DNA of 12,789 bases from Actinomycetota bacterium (GTDB lineage Bacteria; Actinomycetota; Acidimicrobiia; IMCC26256; PALSA-610). How positions within the stretch are numbered: position 1 is the first letter of the stretch; each line of letters begins with the position of its first letter. The DNA is taken from positions 1 to 12,789 of the forward strand of contig JAUZEM010000323.1 in assembly GCA_030839005.1 (NCBI GenBank), read 5' to 3'. The translations under genes and the position numbers were made by a program. The notes below the pieces were generated by a model, which worked only from the letters and a program-made list of their open reading frames with translations, had not been told where the DNA came from and ran no database searches. Positions 6,674 through 12,728 of the stretch are shown here, in pieces.

Positions 6674-7440
6674 ATCTCGAGTCGCACCTTCGGAGCCGGC
6701 GGGACGGGGGCGCCAAGCTGCTCGTCCCGTACGTGACCGGAGGCCTCGGACGCGAATGGCACGAGGTCGTGCGCGCGGTCGTCGACGCCGGCGCCGACGC
6801 GGTCGAGGTCGGCATCCCGTTCTCCGACCCGATCATGGACGGCCGGACGATCCAGGAGGCGAGCCAGCGCGCCCTCGACCTCGGCGCGACGCCGGTGGGC
6901 GTCATGGACGCGATGGCAACTATCGACGTTCCCGCACCGCTTGTCGTCATGACGTACTACAACCTCGTCGCCCGGTTGGGCCACGAGCGTTGCGCGCGAC
7001 ACCTGCGTCAATGCGGGGTCGACGGCGCGATCGTGCCCGACTTGCCCTACGACGAGCTCGACGGATGGGGCGAAGCCGCCGATGCGGCCGGCGTCGAGAC
7101 CGTCCTGCTCGCCGCGCCGACGACTCCCGACGACCGGCTCGCGCAGATCTGCGAGCGGTCGCACGGCTTCGTATACGGCGTGTCGTTGATGGGTGTCACC
7201 GGTGAGCGCGACGAGCTTGCGTCCCATGCCGGAGAGATGGGGCGGCGCTGCAAAGCCGCCACCGACAAGCCCGTTCTGCTCGGGGTCGGGATCTCGACGC
7301 CCGCCCAGGCCGCTCAGGCCGCGGCTACCGCCGACGGCGTGATCGTCGGGAGCGCGCTGGTCCGGCGCCTGCTCGACGGCGGCGGACCCGACGAAGCGGC
7401 GGCCTTCGTGCGCTCGCTCCGCGTGGCGCTCGATTCCTGA
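6670..7440 (+). CDS. trpA: Tryptophan synthase alpha chain
   Basis: The 256-residue TIM barrel is slightly shorter than the E. coli protein (268). It cleaves indole-3-glycerol phosphate to indole and glyceraldehyde-3-phosphate and passes indole to TrpB1. Catalytic Glu46 and Asp57 are in VEVGIPFSDPIMDG; the loop-6 region reads YGVSLMGVTGER, and the phosphate site GVGISTPAQ and VIVGSALVRRL are intact. One substitution is notable: the DGPTIQ motif of many TrpA proteins reads DGRTIQ here (Arg59), right after the catalytic Asp loop. It starts with GTG inside the trpB1 stop (GTGA at 6670-6673), a tight coupling. icd follows after 22 bp. Confidence 0.95.
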   Translation: MNLESHLRSRRDGGAKLLVPYVTGGLGREWHEVVRAVVDAGADAVEVGIPFSDPIMDGRTIQEASQRALDLGATPVGVMDAMATIDVPAPLVVMTYYNLVARLGHERCARHLRQCGVDGAIVPDLPYDELDGWGEAADAAGVETVLLAAPTTPDDRLAQICERSHGFVYGVSLMGVTGERDELASHAGEMGRRCKAATDKPVLLGVGISTPAQAAQAAATADGVIVGSALVRRLLDGGGPDEAAAFVRSLRVALDS

Positions 7441-7449
7441 TCGGGCAAC

Positions 7450-7455
7450 TAACGT
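7450..7455 (+). promoter_or_regulatory. Candidate -10 element (TAACGT) for icd, leaderless
   Basis: TAACGT in the 22-bp gap after trpA is followed by 7 nt and the ATG of icd at 7463, the same geometry as before trpB1. No Shine-Dalgarno sequence is seen in that gap. It suggests icd has its own promoter despite following the trp genes closely. Confidence 0.42.
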
Positions 7456-7462
7456 CGAGACC

Positions 7463-8659
7463 ATGCCCGAGAAGATCACGATGCAAGCCGATGGCGCGCT
7501 TTCGGTTCCCGACGAGCCCATCATCCCGTACGTCGAAGGCGACGGAACCGGAGTCGACATCTGGCCGGCCGCCCGGCTGGTGTTGGACGCCGCAGCCGCG
7601 AAGCACGGCAAGAAGATCGCGTGGAAAGAGGTGCTCGCGGGCGAGAAGGCGTTCAACGCGACCGGCTCGTGGCTTCCCGACGAGACGGTCGACACCTTTC
7701 GCGAATACCTGATCGGCATCAAGGGTCCGTTGACGACGCCGATCGGCGGCGGCTTCCGGTCACTCAACGTCGCGCTGCGTCAGCTCCTCGACCTGTACGT
7801 GTGTCTGCGCCCCGTTCGGTGGTTCCCGGGCGTGCCTTCGCCGGTGAAGCGCCCCGAGGCCGTCGACATGGTGATCTTCCGCGAGAACACCGAAGACATC
7901 TACGCGGGTCTGGAGCTCGAAGAGGGGACACCCGAGGCCCACGAGCTCATCGCGCTGTTGAAGGAGCGGTTCGGGTGGACCATCCGCGAAGACTCCGGAG
8001 TCGGCATCAAGCCGATCTCGGAGACGGGTTCCAAGCGTTTGATCCGCGCCGCGATCAAGTACGCGGTCGAGCACGATCGCCCGAGTGTCACGCTCGTGCA
8101 CAAGGGGAACATCCAGAAGTTCACCGAAGGCGCGTTCCGCAATTGGGGCTACGAGCTCGTGCGGGAGGAGTTCGCCGACGTTGCCGTCGGCTGGGACGAC
8201 TGCGAAGGCAAGCCGGGCGACAAGGTGCTGGTGAAGGACAACATCGCCGACATCACGTTGCAGCAAGTGCTGACCCGACCTGAAGACTTCGACGTCATCG
8301 CGACCACCAACCTGAACGGCGACTACCTGTCGGACGCGCTCGCCGCGCAGGTCGGCGGAATCGGGATCGCGCCCGGCGGCAACATCAACTACGTGACCGG
8401 TCACGGGATCTTCGAGGCGACGCACGGCACGGCTCCGAAGTACGCGGGTCAGGACAAGGTCAACCCCAGCTCGGTGCTGCTCTCGGGCGTGATGATGTTC
8501 GAGCACCTCGGCTGGACGAAGGCGGCCGCCGACATCGAGCGCGCCCTCGAGGCGACGATCGCGGAGAAGATCGTCACCTACGACTTCGCCCGGCTCATGG
8601 ACGGCGCGACGGAGGTCAAGACCAGCGCGTTCGCCCGCGCCATCATCGATCGCCTCTGA
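7463..8659 (+). CDS. icd: Isocitrate dehydrogenase (NADP-dependent, homodimeric type)
   Basis: The 398-residue product oxidatively decarboxylates isocitrate to 2-oxoglutarate in the TCA cycle. It is of the E. coli-like dimeric type, not the large monomeric type found in some actinobacteria. Motifs: PYVEGDGTGVDIW (22-34); substrate loop GGGFRSLNVALRQ (95-107), with Ser100 matching the E. coli phosphorylatable Ser113; CLRPVRWFPGVPSPVKRPE; DMVIFRENTEDIYAG; VTLVHKGNIQKFTEGAF; and HGTAPKYAGQDKVNP. NADP-specificity residues are conserved: Lys326 and Tyr327 (E. coli 344/345), Tyr373 and Arg377 (E. coli 391/395). The ATG at 7463 opens directly into the family N-terminus. It converges with rmlD, with only 14 bp between the stops and no evident terminator there. 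Whether the serine is phosphorylated depends on an AceK kinase, which is not in this window. Confidence 0.96.
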   Translation: MPEKITMQADGALSVPDEPIIPYVEGDGTGVDIWPAARLVLDAAAAKHGKKIAWKEVLAGEKAFNATGSWLPDETVDTFREYLIGIKGPLTTPIGGGFRSLNVALRQLLDLYVCLRPVRWFPGVPSPVKRPEAVDMVIFRENTEDIYAGLELEEGTPEAHELIALLKERFGWTIREDSGVGIKPISETGSKRLIRAAIKYAVEHDRPSVTLVHKGNIQKFTEGAFRNWGYELVREEFADVAVGWDDCEGKPGDKVLVKDNIADITLQQVLTRPEDFDVIATTNLNGDYLSDALAAQVGGIGIAPGGNINYVTGHGIFEATHGTAPKYAGQDKVNPSSVLLSGVMMFEHLGWTKAAADIERALEATIAEKIVTYDFARLMDGATEVKTSAFARAIIDRL

Positions 8660-8673
8660 GTGATCGCGCCGGG

Positions 8674-9510
8674 TTAGCGGACAGCCCGCACGAGAGCCGG
8701 GAGCGATTCGCGAAAGTCGGGGAGCAGCGGTCGTCCGGCGAGGCGCAGGGCGCGGTTGTCGAGCACCGAATTCGCCGGGCGGGGAGCGGGCCGGGGCGGA
8801 TCGAGATCGGCGGTGGAGATCGGCTCGACCCGCGCGGGGTCGTGGCCCGCGGCGCGCAACACCTCGCCCGCGAACTCGAACCAGCTGACGGCGCCCTGAT
8901 TCGTCACGTGCCACGTGCCGGGCAAACGCTCGACGACGAAGGTGCGCAACACGGTGGCCAGATCGGCCGCGACCGTCGGACACCCCCGCTGATCGTCGAC
9001 GAAGCGCATCGGGGAGTCGCCCGCGGCCAGGCGCAACACGGTCTTCGCCATGTTCGCGCCGTAGCGCCCGATGACCCACGAAGTCCGGACGACCGCACAC
9101 TCGAGGTCGATCTCGAACTCACCCGCCAGCTTCGACTGCCCGTACACCGAGGCGGGATTCGGGGTGTCCCACTCGTGGTACGGCTCGGATTGCGAGCCGT
9201 CGAACACGTAGTCGGTCGAGAGCGTGACCATGTACGCGCCGGTCCGTCGGGCCGCTTCCATGACGAATCGGACCCCGAGCGCGTTGACGAGAAAGGCCTT
9301 GTCGGGCTCCGACTCGCACGCGTCGACGGCGGTCATCGCCGCGCAGTGCACGATCGCGTCGGGGTGCGCGACGCCGATGGCGCCGAGCACGGCGTCGCGG
9401 TCGCCGACGTCGAGCGCGGCGTGGTCGAGGGCGATGACCTCGTGCGGCTGCAGCACCTCGACGACCTCGCGGCCGACCATGCCGCCCGCGCCCGTCACGA
9501 GAACGCGCAA
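8674..9510 (-). CDS. rmlD: dTDP-4-dehydrorhamnose reductase
   Basis: This 278-residue extended short-chain dehydrogenase reduces dTDP-4-dehydro-6-deoxy-L-mannose (4-keto-rhamnose) to dTDP-L-rhamnose. Seen: nucleotide-binding TGAGGMVG (6-13); CAAMTAVDACESEP; LSTDYVFDG; catalytic YGQSK (YxxxK); RTSWVIGRYGANM; DDQRGCPTVAADLA; and WHVTNQGAVSWFEFA, all matching RmlD in order. The start is a TTG at 9510, 8 nt after the rmlB stop. No ATG or GTG fits, because the Rossmann strand begins at once (RVLVTGAGG). Shine-Dalgarno support is weak, so it is probably translated by coupling. It is the last gene of the rml operon and faces icd. Confidence 0.93.
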   Translation of the reverse strand: MRVLVTGAGGMVGREVVEVLQPHEVIALDHAALDVGDRDAVLGAIGVAHPDAIVHCAAMTAVDACESEPDKAFLVNALGVRFVMEAARRTGAYMVTLSTDYVFDGSQSEPYHEWDTPNPASVYGQSKLAGEFEIDLECAVVRTSWVIGRYGANMAKTVLRLAAGDSPMRFVDDQRGCPTVAADLATVLRTFVVERLPGTWHVTNQGAVSWFEFAGEVLRAAGHDPARVEPISTADLDPPRPAPRPANSVLDNRALRLAGRPLLPDFRESLPALVRAVR

Positions 9511-9518
9511 TGCTCAGG

Positions 9519-10514
9519 TCACTTCCACGCGGCGGTCTCGTCGACGGGCGCACGCTCCAGAAGCGGTTCCCACCAGTCGCGCTGCGCCGCGTACCACTCG
9601 ACGGTCTCCCGGAGGCCGGTCTCGAAGCCGACCTGCGGCTCCCAACCGAGCTCGGCCCGAATCTTCGAGGCATCGAGCAGATAACGCCGATCGTGTCCCG
9701 GCCGGTCCGGAACGATGGTCTTGAGCGAGTCGGGCTTGCCGAGCGTCGCGAGCACCGCGTCGGCGATCTCCTCGATGCTGCGCTCCTCGCCGGTGCCCAC
9801 GTGGTAGGTCTCGCCGACGCGTCCGTCGTCGAGGATGCGCGCGATCGCCCGGCAGTGATCGTCGACGTGGATCCACTCCCGACGGTTCTTGGTCGACGCG
9901 TACAGCGGTATGTGTTGGTCGTCGAGGGCGCGTGTCGCGAAGAGCGGAATCACCTTCTCCGGGAATTGGTACGGGCCGTAATTGTTGGCGCAGTTCGTGA
10001 TCGTGATCGGGAGGTCGAACGTCTCGTAGTACGCGCGCACGGCGTGGTCGCCGCCCGCCTTGGAGGCGTTGTACGGCGTGCGCGGCGCGTACGGAGAGGT
10101 CTCCGTGAAAGGTGAGGTCGCGTCGAGCGCAAGATCGCCGTATACCTCGCACGTCGAAACGTGATGGAAGCGGGTGATACCGACGCGCCTTGCCGCTTCG
10201 CACAACGTCTGGGTGCCGACGACGTTGGTGCGGAAAAAGATCCCCGGGTTCGTGATCGCGTACGAGTTGTGTGACTCTGCCGCGAAGTTCACCACCACGT
10301 CGATCGCGTGGTCGCGCAGCGTCTCCTCTGCGAACGCGAGATCGCCGATGTCGCCGTGCACGAATTCGTGCGGCACGTCTCGCAAGCTCTCGCGATTGCC
10401 GGCGTACGTCAGGGCGTCGTACGCGACGACGGTGTCGCCCGGGCGCTCCCGGGCCCACCAGCGGACGAAGTTGGACCCGATGAAGCCGGCGCCACCGGTG
10501 ACGAGCAGCTTCAT
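9519..10514 (-). CDS. rmlB: dTDP-glucose 4,6-dehydratase (variant active-site motif)
   Basis: The 331-residue extended SDR converts dTDP-glucose to dTDP-4-keto-6-deoxyglucose. NAD-binding GGAGFIGSNF (7-16) and catalytic Tyr148/Lys152 in YNASK are present, as are NCANNYGPYQFPEKVIPLF and HDRRYLLDASKI. Two motifs differ from the enterobacterial enzyme. The catalytic Thr-Asp-Glu reads Thr121-Cys122-Glu123 (VSTCEVYG), replacing the Asp that acts as acid in the dehydration, and AESHVDRSI reads AESHNSYAI (79-87). I recall similar variants in actinobacterial homologues, so this may be a subfamily rather than a defect, but I could not check. The ATG at 10514 overlaps the rmlC stop (ATGA). The open frame continues upstream, but the Rossmann fold starts at MKLLVTGG. 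Confidence 0.9.
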   Translation of the reverse strand: MKLLVTGGAGFIGSNFVRWWARERPGDTVVAYDALTYAGNRESLRDVPHEFVHGDIGDLAFAEETLRDHAIDVVVNFAAESHNSYAITNPGIFFRTNVVGTQTLCEAARRVGITRFHHVSTCEVYGDLALDATSPFTETSPYAPRTPYNASKAGGDHAVRAYYETFDLPITITNCANNYGPYQFPEKVIPLFATRALDDQHIPLYASTKNRREWIHVDDHCRAIARILDDGRVGETYHVGTGEERSIEEIADAVLATLGKPDSLKTIVPDRPGHDRRYLLDASKIRAELGWEPQVGFETGLRETVEWYAAQRDWWEPLLERAPVDETAAWK

Positions 10515-11077
10515 GTTCGCATCGGCCAGAGCGGGCGGGCGCGATCGGGGACCTCGGCGCGTTTCGGGTTGGCGGCGTCGCGATCGGAGAGCTCGGGACT
10601 CGAGACCCCCCAGTCGGCTGCGATCTGCGGATCGTCCCACGCGACGCCGAGCTCGTCGGCCGCGTTGTAATAGCCGTCGACCAGGTAGGTGATCGTCATG
10701 TCGGTCAGTGAGGCGAAGCCGTGGGCGACGCCGGGTGGGATGAGCACGCCGGCGTGGGTGTTCTCGCCGGTCTCGGGTTCACCCAGATCGAACACCTCCG
10801 TCGCGCCGTCGGTCGAGCTCCCGACGCGGAGATCGTGCAGCACGACGCGGGCCCGGCCGAAGGGCACGTACCAGTAGTCGGCCTGATGCAGGTGGTAATG
10901 CAGTCCGACGATGCACCCCGCGGAACGATCGGCGCGGTTCGCCTGGATCATCTCGCGCCCGCCCGGTATCCATTCGCGGCGGAATGTCTCGACGAACAGC
11001 CCGCGCCGGTCGCGGTGGACGGAGGGCACCACGTGGAAGACGCCGGTGATGAGCTTGCTCTCGGAGATGGATGCCAT
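10511..11077 (-). CDS. rmlC: dTDP-4-dehydrorhamnose 3,5-epimerase family protein (RmlC-like, divergent)
   Basis: This 188-residue cupin is close to the usual RmlC length. RmlC epimerises C3 and C5 of dTDP-4-keto-6-deoxyglucose. Conserved: HRDRRGLFVETFRREW near 21-36; catalytic His60 in GLHYH; IPPGVAHGF (113-121); TYLVDGYYN around 130-138, with Tyr131 at the place of the catalytic tyrosine; and WDDPQIAADW. Two residues near-universal in characterised RmlC are changed: the Arg of RGLHY is Val57, and the Lys of QxKLV/QAKYV is Asp67 (HQADYWYV). It may be an RmlC subfamily with normal activity or an epimerase with altered specificity. The ATG at 11077 has GGAG 5 nt upstream, inside the last codons of rmlA, with 2 bp between the two genes. 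Confidence 0.85.
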   Translation of the reverse strand: MASISESKLITGVFHVVPSVHRDRRGLFVETFRREWIPGGREMIQANRADRSAGCIVGLHYHLHQADYWYVPFGRARVVLHDLRVGSSTDGATEVFDLGEPETGENTHAGVLIPPGVAHGFASLTDMTITYLVDGYYNAADELGVAWDDPQIAADWGVSSPELSDRDAANPKRAEVPDRARPLWPMRT

Positions 11078-11079
11078 CG

Positions 11080-12186
11080 TTACTCCAAATCGGCTCGGGA
11101 GTGATCACCGAGCATCAGGCGGGTTGCCTTGGGGCGGTCGCCGCTGCGTACCACCTCGACCTCGCGTCCGAGGAGAGAATCGTGGATGTGGTGCACGCCG
11201 ATGATCCGGCTCCGCTCGAACACGACCGAGTGCTCGATCTCGGCGTCGCGTAGCTCGCAGTTCGCGCCGATCGCCGTGTACGGACCCACATACGTGTCGA
11301 CGAGCCGCGTTCCCGCCCCGATGATCGCGGGCCCCCGCACCACCGAGGCTTCGAGGGACGCACCCGCTTCGATCACCACTCGGCCTTCCACGCGTGATTC
11401 GGCATCGATCTCGCCGTCGATGCGGGGAACGATCGTGTCGAGGACGAGGCGGTTGCAATGCAGTAGCGGGTCCTTCTTCCCGGTGTCGATCCACCAGCCT
11501 TCGAGCACCTCGTGCATGACCGGATACCCACTATCGATCAACCACTGGATCGCATCCGTGATCTCGAGCTCGCCGCGCGCGGACGGCTCGATGGCGTTGA
11601 CCGCCTCGTGCACACGCTTGTCGAAAATGTAGACGCCCGCGAGCGCGAGATCGGACGGCGGGTCGGCGGGCTTTTCGACCAAGCGCACGACACCACCGTG
11701 GGCGTTCACCTCGGCCACCCCGAACTGGCGGGGATCGTCGACGTGCGCAAGGAGGATCTGCGCGGCCGGCAATTCACCATGGCGTTCGTCCAGCTCCGGC
11801 TGTCGCCTCCGATCCGCGAGGAACCGGTCGACGAGCGGCCGCAGCTCCTGCTGGAGCATGTTGTCGCCCAAGTACATGACGAAGTCGTCGTCGCCCAGGA
11901 AGTCGGCTGCGACGAGCACGCAATGGGCCAGGCCGAGCGGCTCGGCCTGAGGGATGTAGGTCAGCTCGACGCCGAATTGCGAGCCGTCACCGAGGGCGAA
12001 CTCGATCTCGGCGCCGCTCTCGGGGGAGACGACGACACCGATGGTCTTGATCCCGGCCGCCGCCATGTCGTCGACCACGTAGAAAAGGATGGGTTTGTTG
12101 GCGATGGGAACGAGCTGCTTGGCGCTCGTGTGGGTGATCGGTCGCAACCGGGTGCCGGCGCCGCCCGCCAGGATCAAGCCCCTCAT
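11080..12186 (-). CDS. rmlA: Glucose-1-phosphate thymidylyltransferase, long form
   Basis: The 368-residue enzyme joins glucose-1-phosphate and dTTP to give dTDP-glucose, the first step of the pathway. The nucleotidyltransferase domain (about 1-245) shows LAGGAGTRLRP (6-16), KQLVPIANKP (23-32), metal-binding Asp108 in YLGDN, VEKPADPPSDLALAGVYIF (170-188), EITDAIQWLI and GWWIDTGKKD. Residues about 257-345 form a left-handed beta-helix-like tail with hexapeptide periodicity (VEGRVVIEAGASLEASVVRG and onward). Such a tail is typical of the long RmlA/StrD form and absent from the roughly 290-residue enterobacterial form. The ATG at 12186 is preceded by AGGG and starts at the first strand, although the frame is open for 39 further codons upstream. 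It is the first gene of the rml operon (A-C-B-D). Confidence 0.93.
   Translation of the reverse strand: MRGLILAGGAGTRLRPITHTSAKQLVPIANKPILFYVVDDMAAAGIKTIGVVVSPESGAEIEFALGDGSQFGVELTYIPQAEPLGLAHCVLVAADFLGDDDFVMYLGDNMLQQELRPLVDRFLADRRRQPELDERHGELPAAQILLAHVDDPRQFGVAEVNAHGGVVRLVEKPADPPSDLALAGVYIFDKRVHEAVNAIEPSARGELEITDAIQWLIDSGYPVMHEVLEGWWIDTGKKDPLLHCNRLVLDTIVPRIDGEIDAESRVEGRVVIEAGASLEASVVRGPAIIGAGTRLVDTYVGPYTAIGANCELRDAEIEHSVVFERSRIIGVHHIHDSLLGREVEVVRSGDRPKATRLMLGDHSRADLE
11083..11086 (-). promoter_or_regulatory. Shine-Dalgarno site for rmlC inside the end of rmlA
   Basis: On the minus strand TTGGAGTAACGATG contains GGAG, the rmlA TAA stop and the rmlC ATG. The ribosome-binding bases form part of the last rmlA codons. 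This fixes the rmlC start at 11077. Confidence 0.7.
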
Positions 12187-12401
12187 TCGGTCCCTATCTT
12201 CGCCGTCGAACAGGCAGCCCGCGTGCATCCGTGGTGCTCGTTTACGCGTCTGCCGATGCCGTCGGAGCGAAGAGCATATTCGATTCTCACTCGGTGCGTT
12301 CACGGAGACGGGTTGCGGAGGCTTCCAATGGTCGTCCGGCGGCGGGCAGGCGGTCGTGTCGGGTCGTCGAGATGTGGTCGTCGAGATATGGTCGTCGAGC
12401 C
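12187..12401. other. Divergent intergenic region between the rml operon and the HIT-like gene
   Basis: These 215 bp hold no gene I can support. It must carry the promoter of the rml operon (minus strand) and that of the small plus-strand gene. On the minus strand a TATGCT hexamer (12278-12273) is a possible rml -10 element, about 87 nt before rmlA, but it lacks a good -35. Open frames enter the region from both flanking genes, but their amino-acid composition is unlike that of the genes. Confidence 0.5.
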
Positions 12402-12403
12402 AT
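12362..12403 (+). repeat. Three tandem 14-bp units running into a start codon
   Basis: Units GGTCGTCGAGATGT (12362-12375), GGTCGTCGAGATAT (12376-12389) and GGTCGTCGAGCCAT (12390-12403) share their first ten bases. The last two bases of the third unit are the first two of the ATG of the downstream gene. The junction of units 2 and 3 creates the hexamer TATGGT. Confidence 0.85.
12387..12392 (+). promoter_or_regulatory. Candidate -10 element (TATGGT) for the HIT-like gene, leaderless
   Basis: TATGGT lies 9 nt before the ATG at 12402, the same spacing as at trpC. It is formed by the junction of two copies of the 14-bp repeat. No Shine-Dalgarno sequence is visible. Confidence 0.4.
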
Positions 12404-12728
12404 GGCCGACGATCTCGTCAACGCCGCCTGCGATCTCTGCGAGGCGGCGCGCATCACACCGTGGTTCCACGAGGACGATGTCTGCTGGATCGCGGAGTGT
12501 GAGATCTGCGCGGTCCCGATGGTCGTGTGGCGCAGCCACGGGGTCGCACCGCCGACCGATCAGCTCGCGCACATGCACGCCAAGCTCGCGATGGTGGTCT
12601 CGGAACACTTCACCTTCGAGCACTACGTCGACGACAACATGCGCAACATTCCGGACCATTACCACGCCCACGCGCGCCCGCAGGGCGGCTTCTTCGGCCA
12701 CGGTCTCCGGAGGCGTCGAGACGCGTGA
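12402..12728 (+). CDS. Small Cys-rich protein with a HIT-like HxHxHxx motif
   Basis: The 108-residue soluble protein is of unknown function. It opens with a cysteine cluster, Cys10-x2-Cys13, then Cys28, Cys33-x2-Cys36, in the context CDLCEAARITPWFHEDDVCW and ECEICAVPMVVWRSHG, suggestive of a bound zinc. Residues 86-92 read HYHAHAR, fitting the HxHxHxx signature of histidine-triad (HIT) nucleotide hydrolases/transferases. The earlier stretch (EDD...PMVVWRSHG) resembles the HIT core strand leading to a conserved His. The C-terminus is Gly/Arg-rich with a further His. I infer a divergent HIT-superfamily member with an N-terminal Zn ribbon; the substrate is unknown. The ATG at 12402 is chosen because upstream in-frame sequence is low-complexity Arg/Ser-rich. 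It is divergent from the rml operon and its stop directly abuts a convergent frame. Confidence 0.8.
   Translation: MADDLVNAACDLCEAARITPWFHEDDVCWIAECEICAVPMVVWRSHGVAPPTDQLAHMHAKLAMVVSEHFTFEHYVDDNMRNIPDHYHAHARPQGGFFGHGLRRRRDA

Noticed and set aside
6660..6685. CTCGAGT repeated across the trpB1/trpA junction
   Set aside because: It is explained by Leu-Glu codons in both proteins; only two copies, and no wider pattern.
8660..8673. Bidirectional terminator between icd and rmlD
   Set aside because: The 14 bp between the stops contain no stem-loop or T-run that I can see.
7760..9100. A 446-codon minus-strand open frame across icd and the end of rmlD
   Set aside because: It is antisense to icd and out of frame with rmlD, both of which have complete family motifs.
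12187..12303. 39-codon N-terminal extension of rmlA
   Set aside because: The added residues are Arg-rich with no family similarity; RmlA proteins begin at the MRGLILAGG strand.
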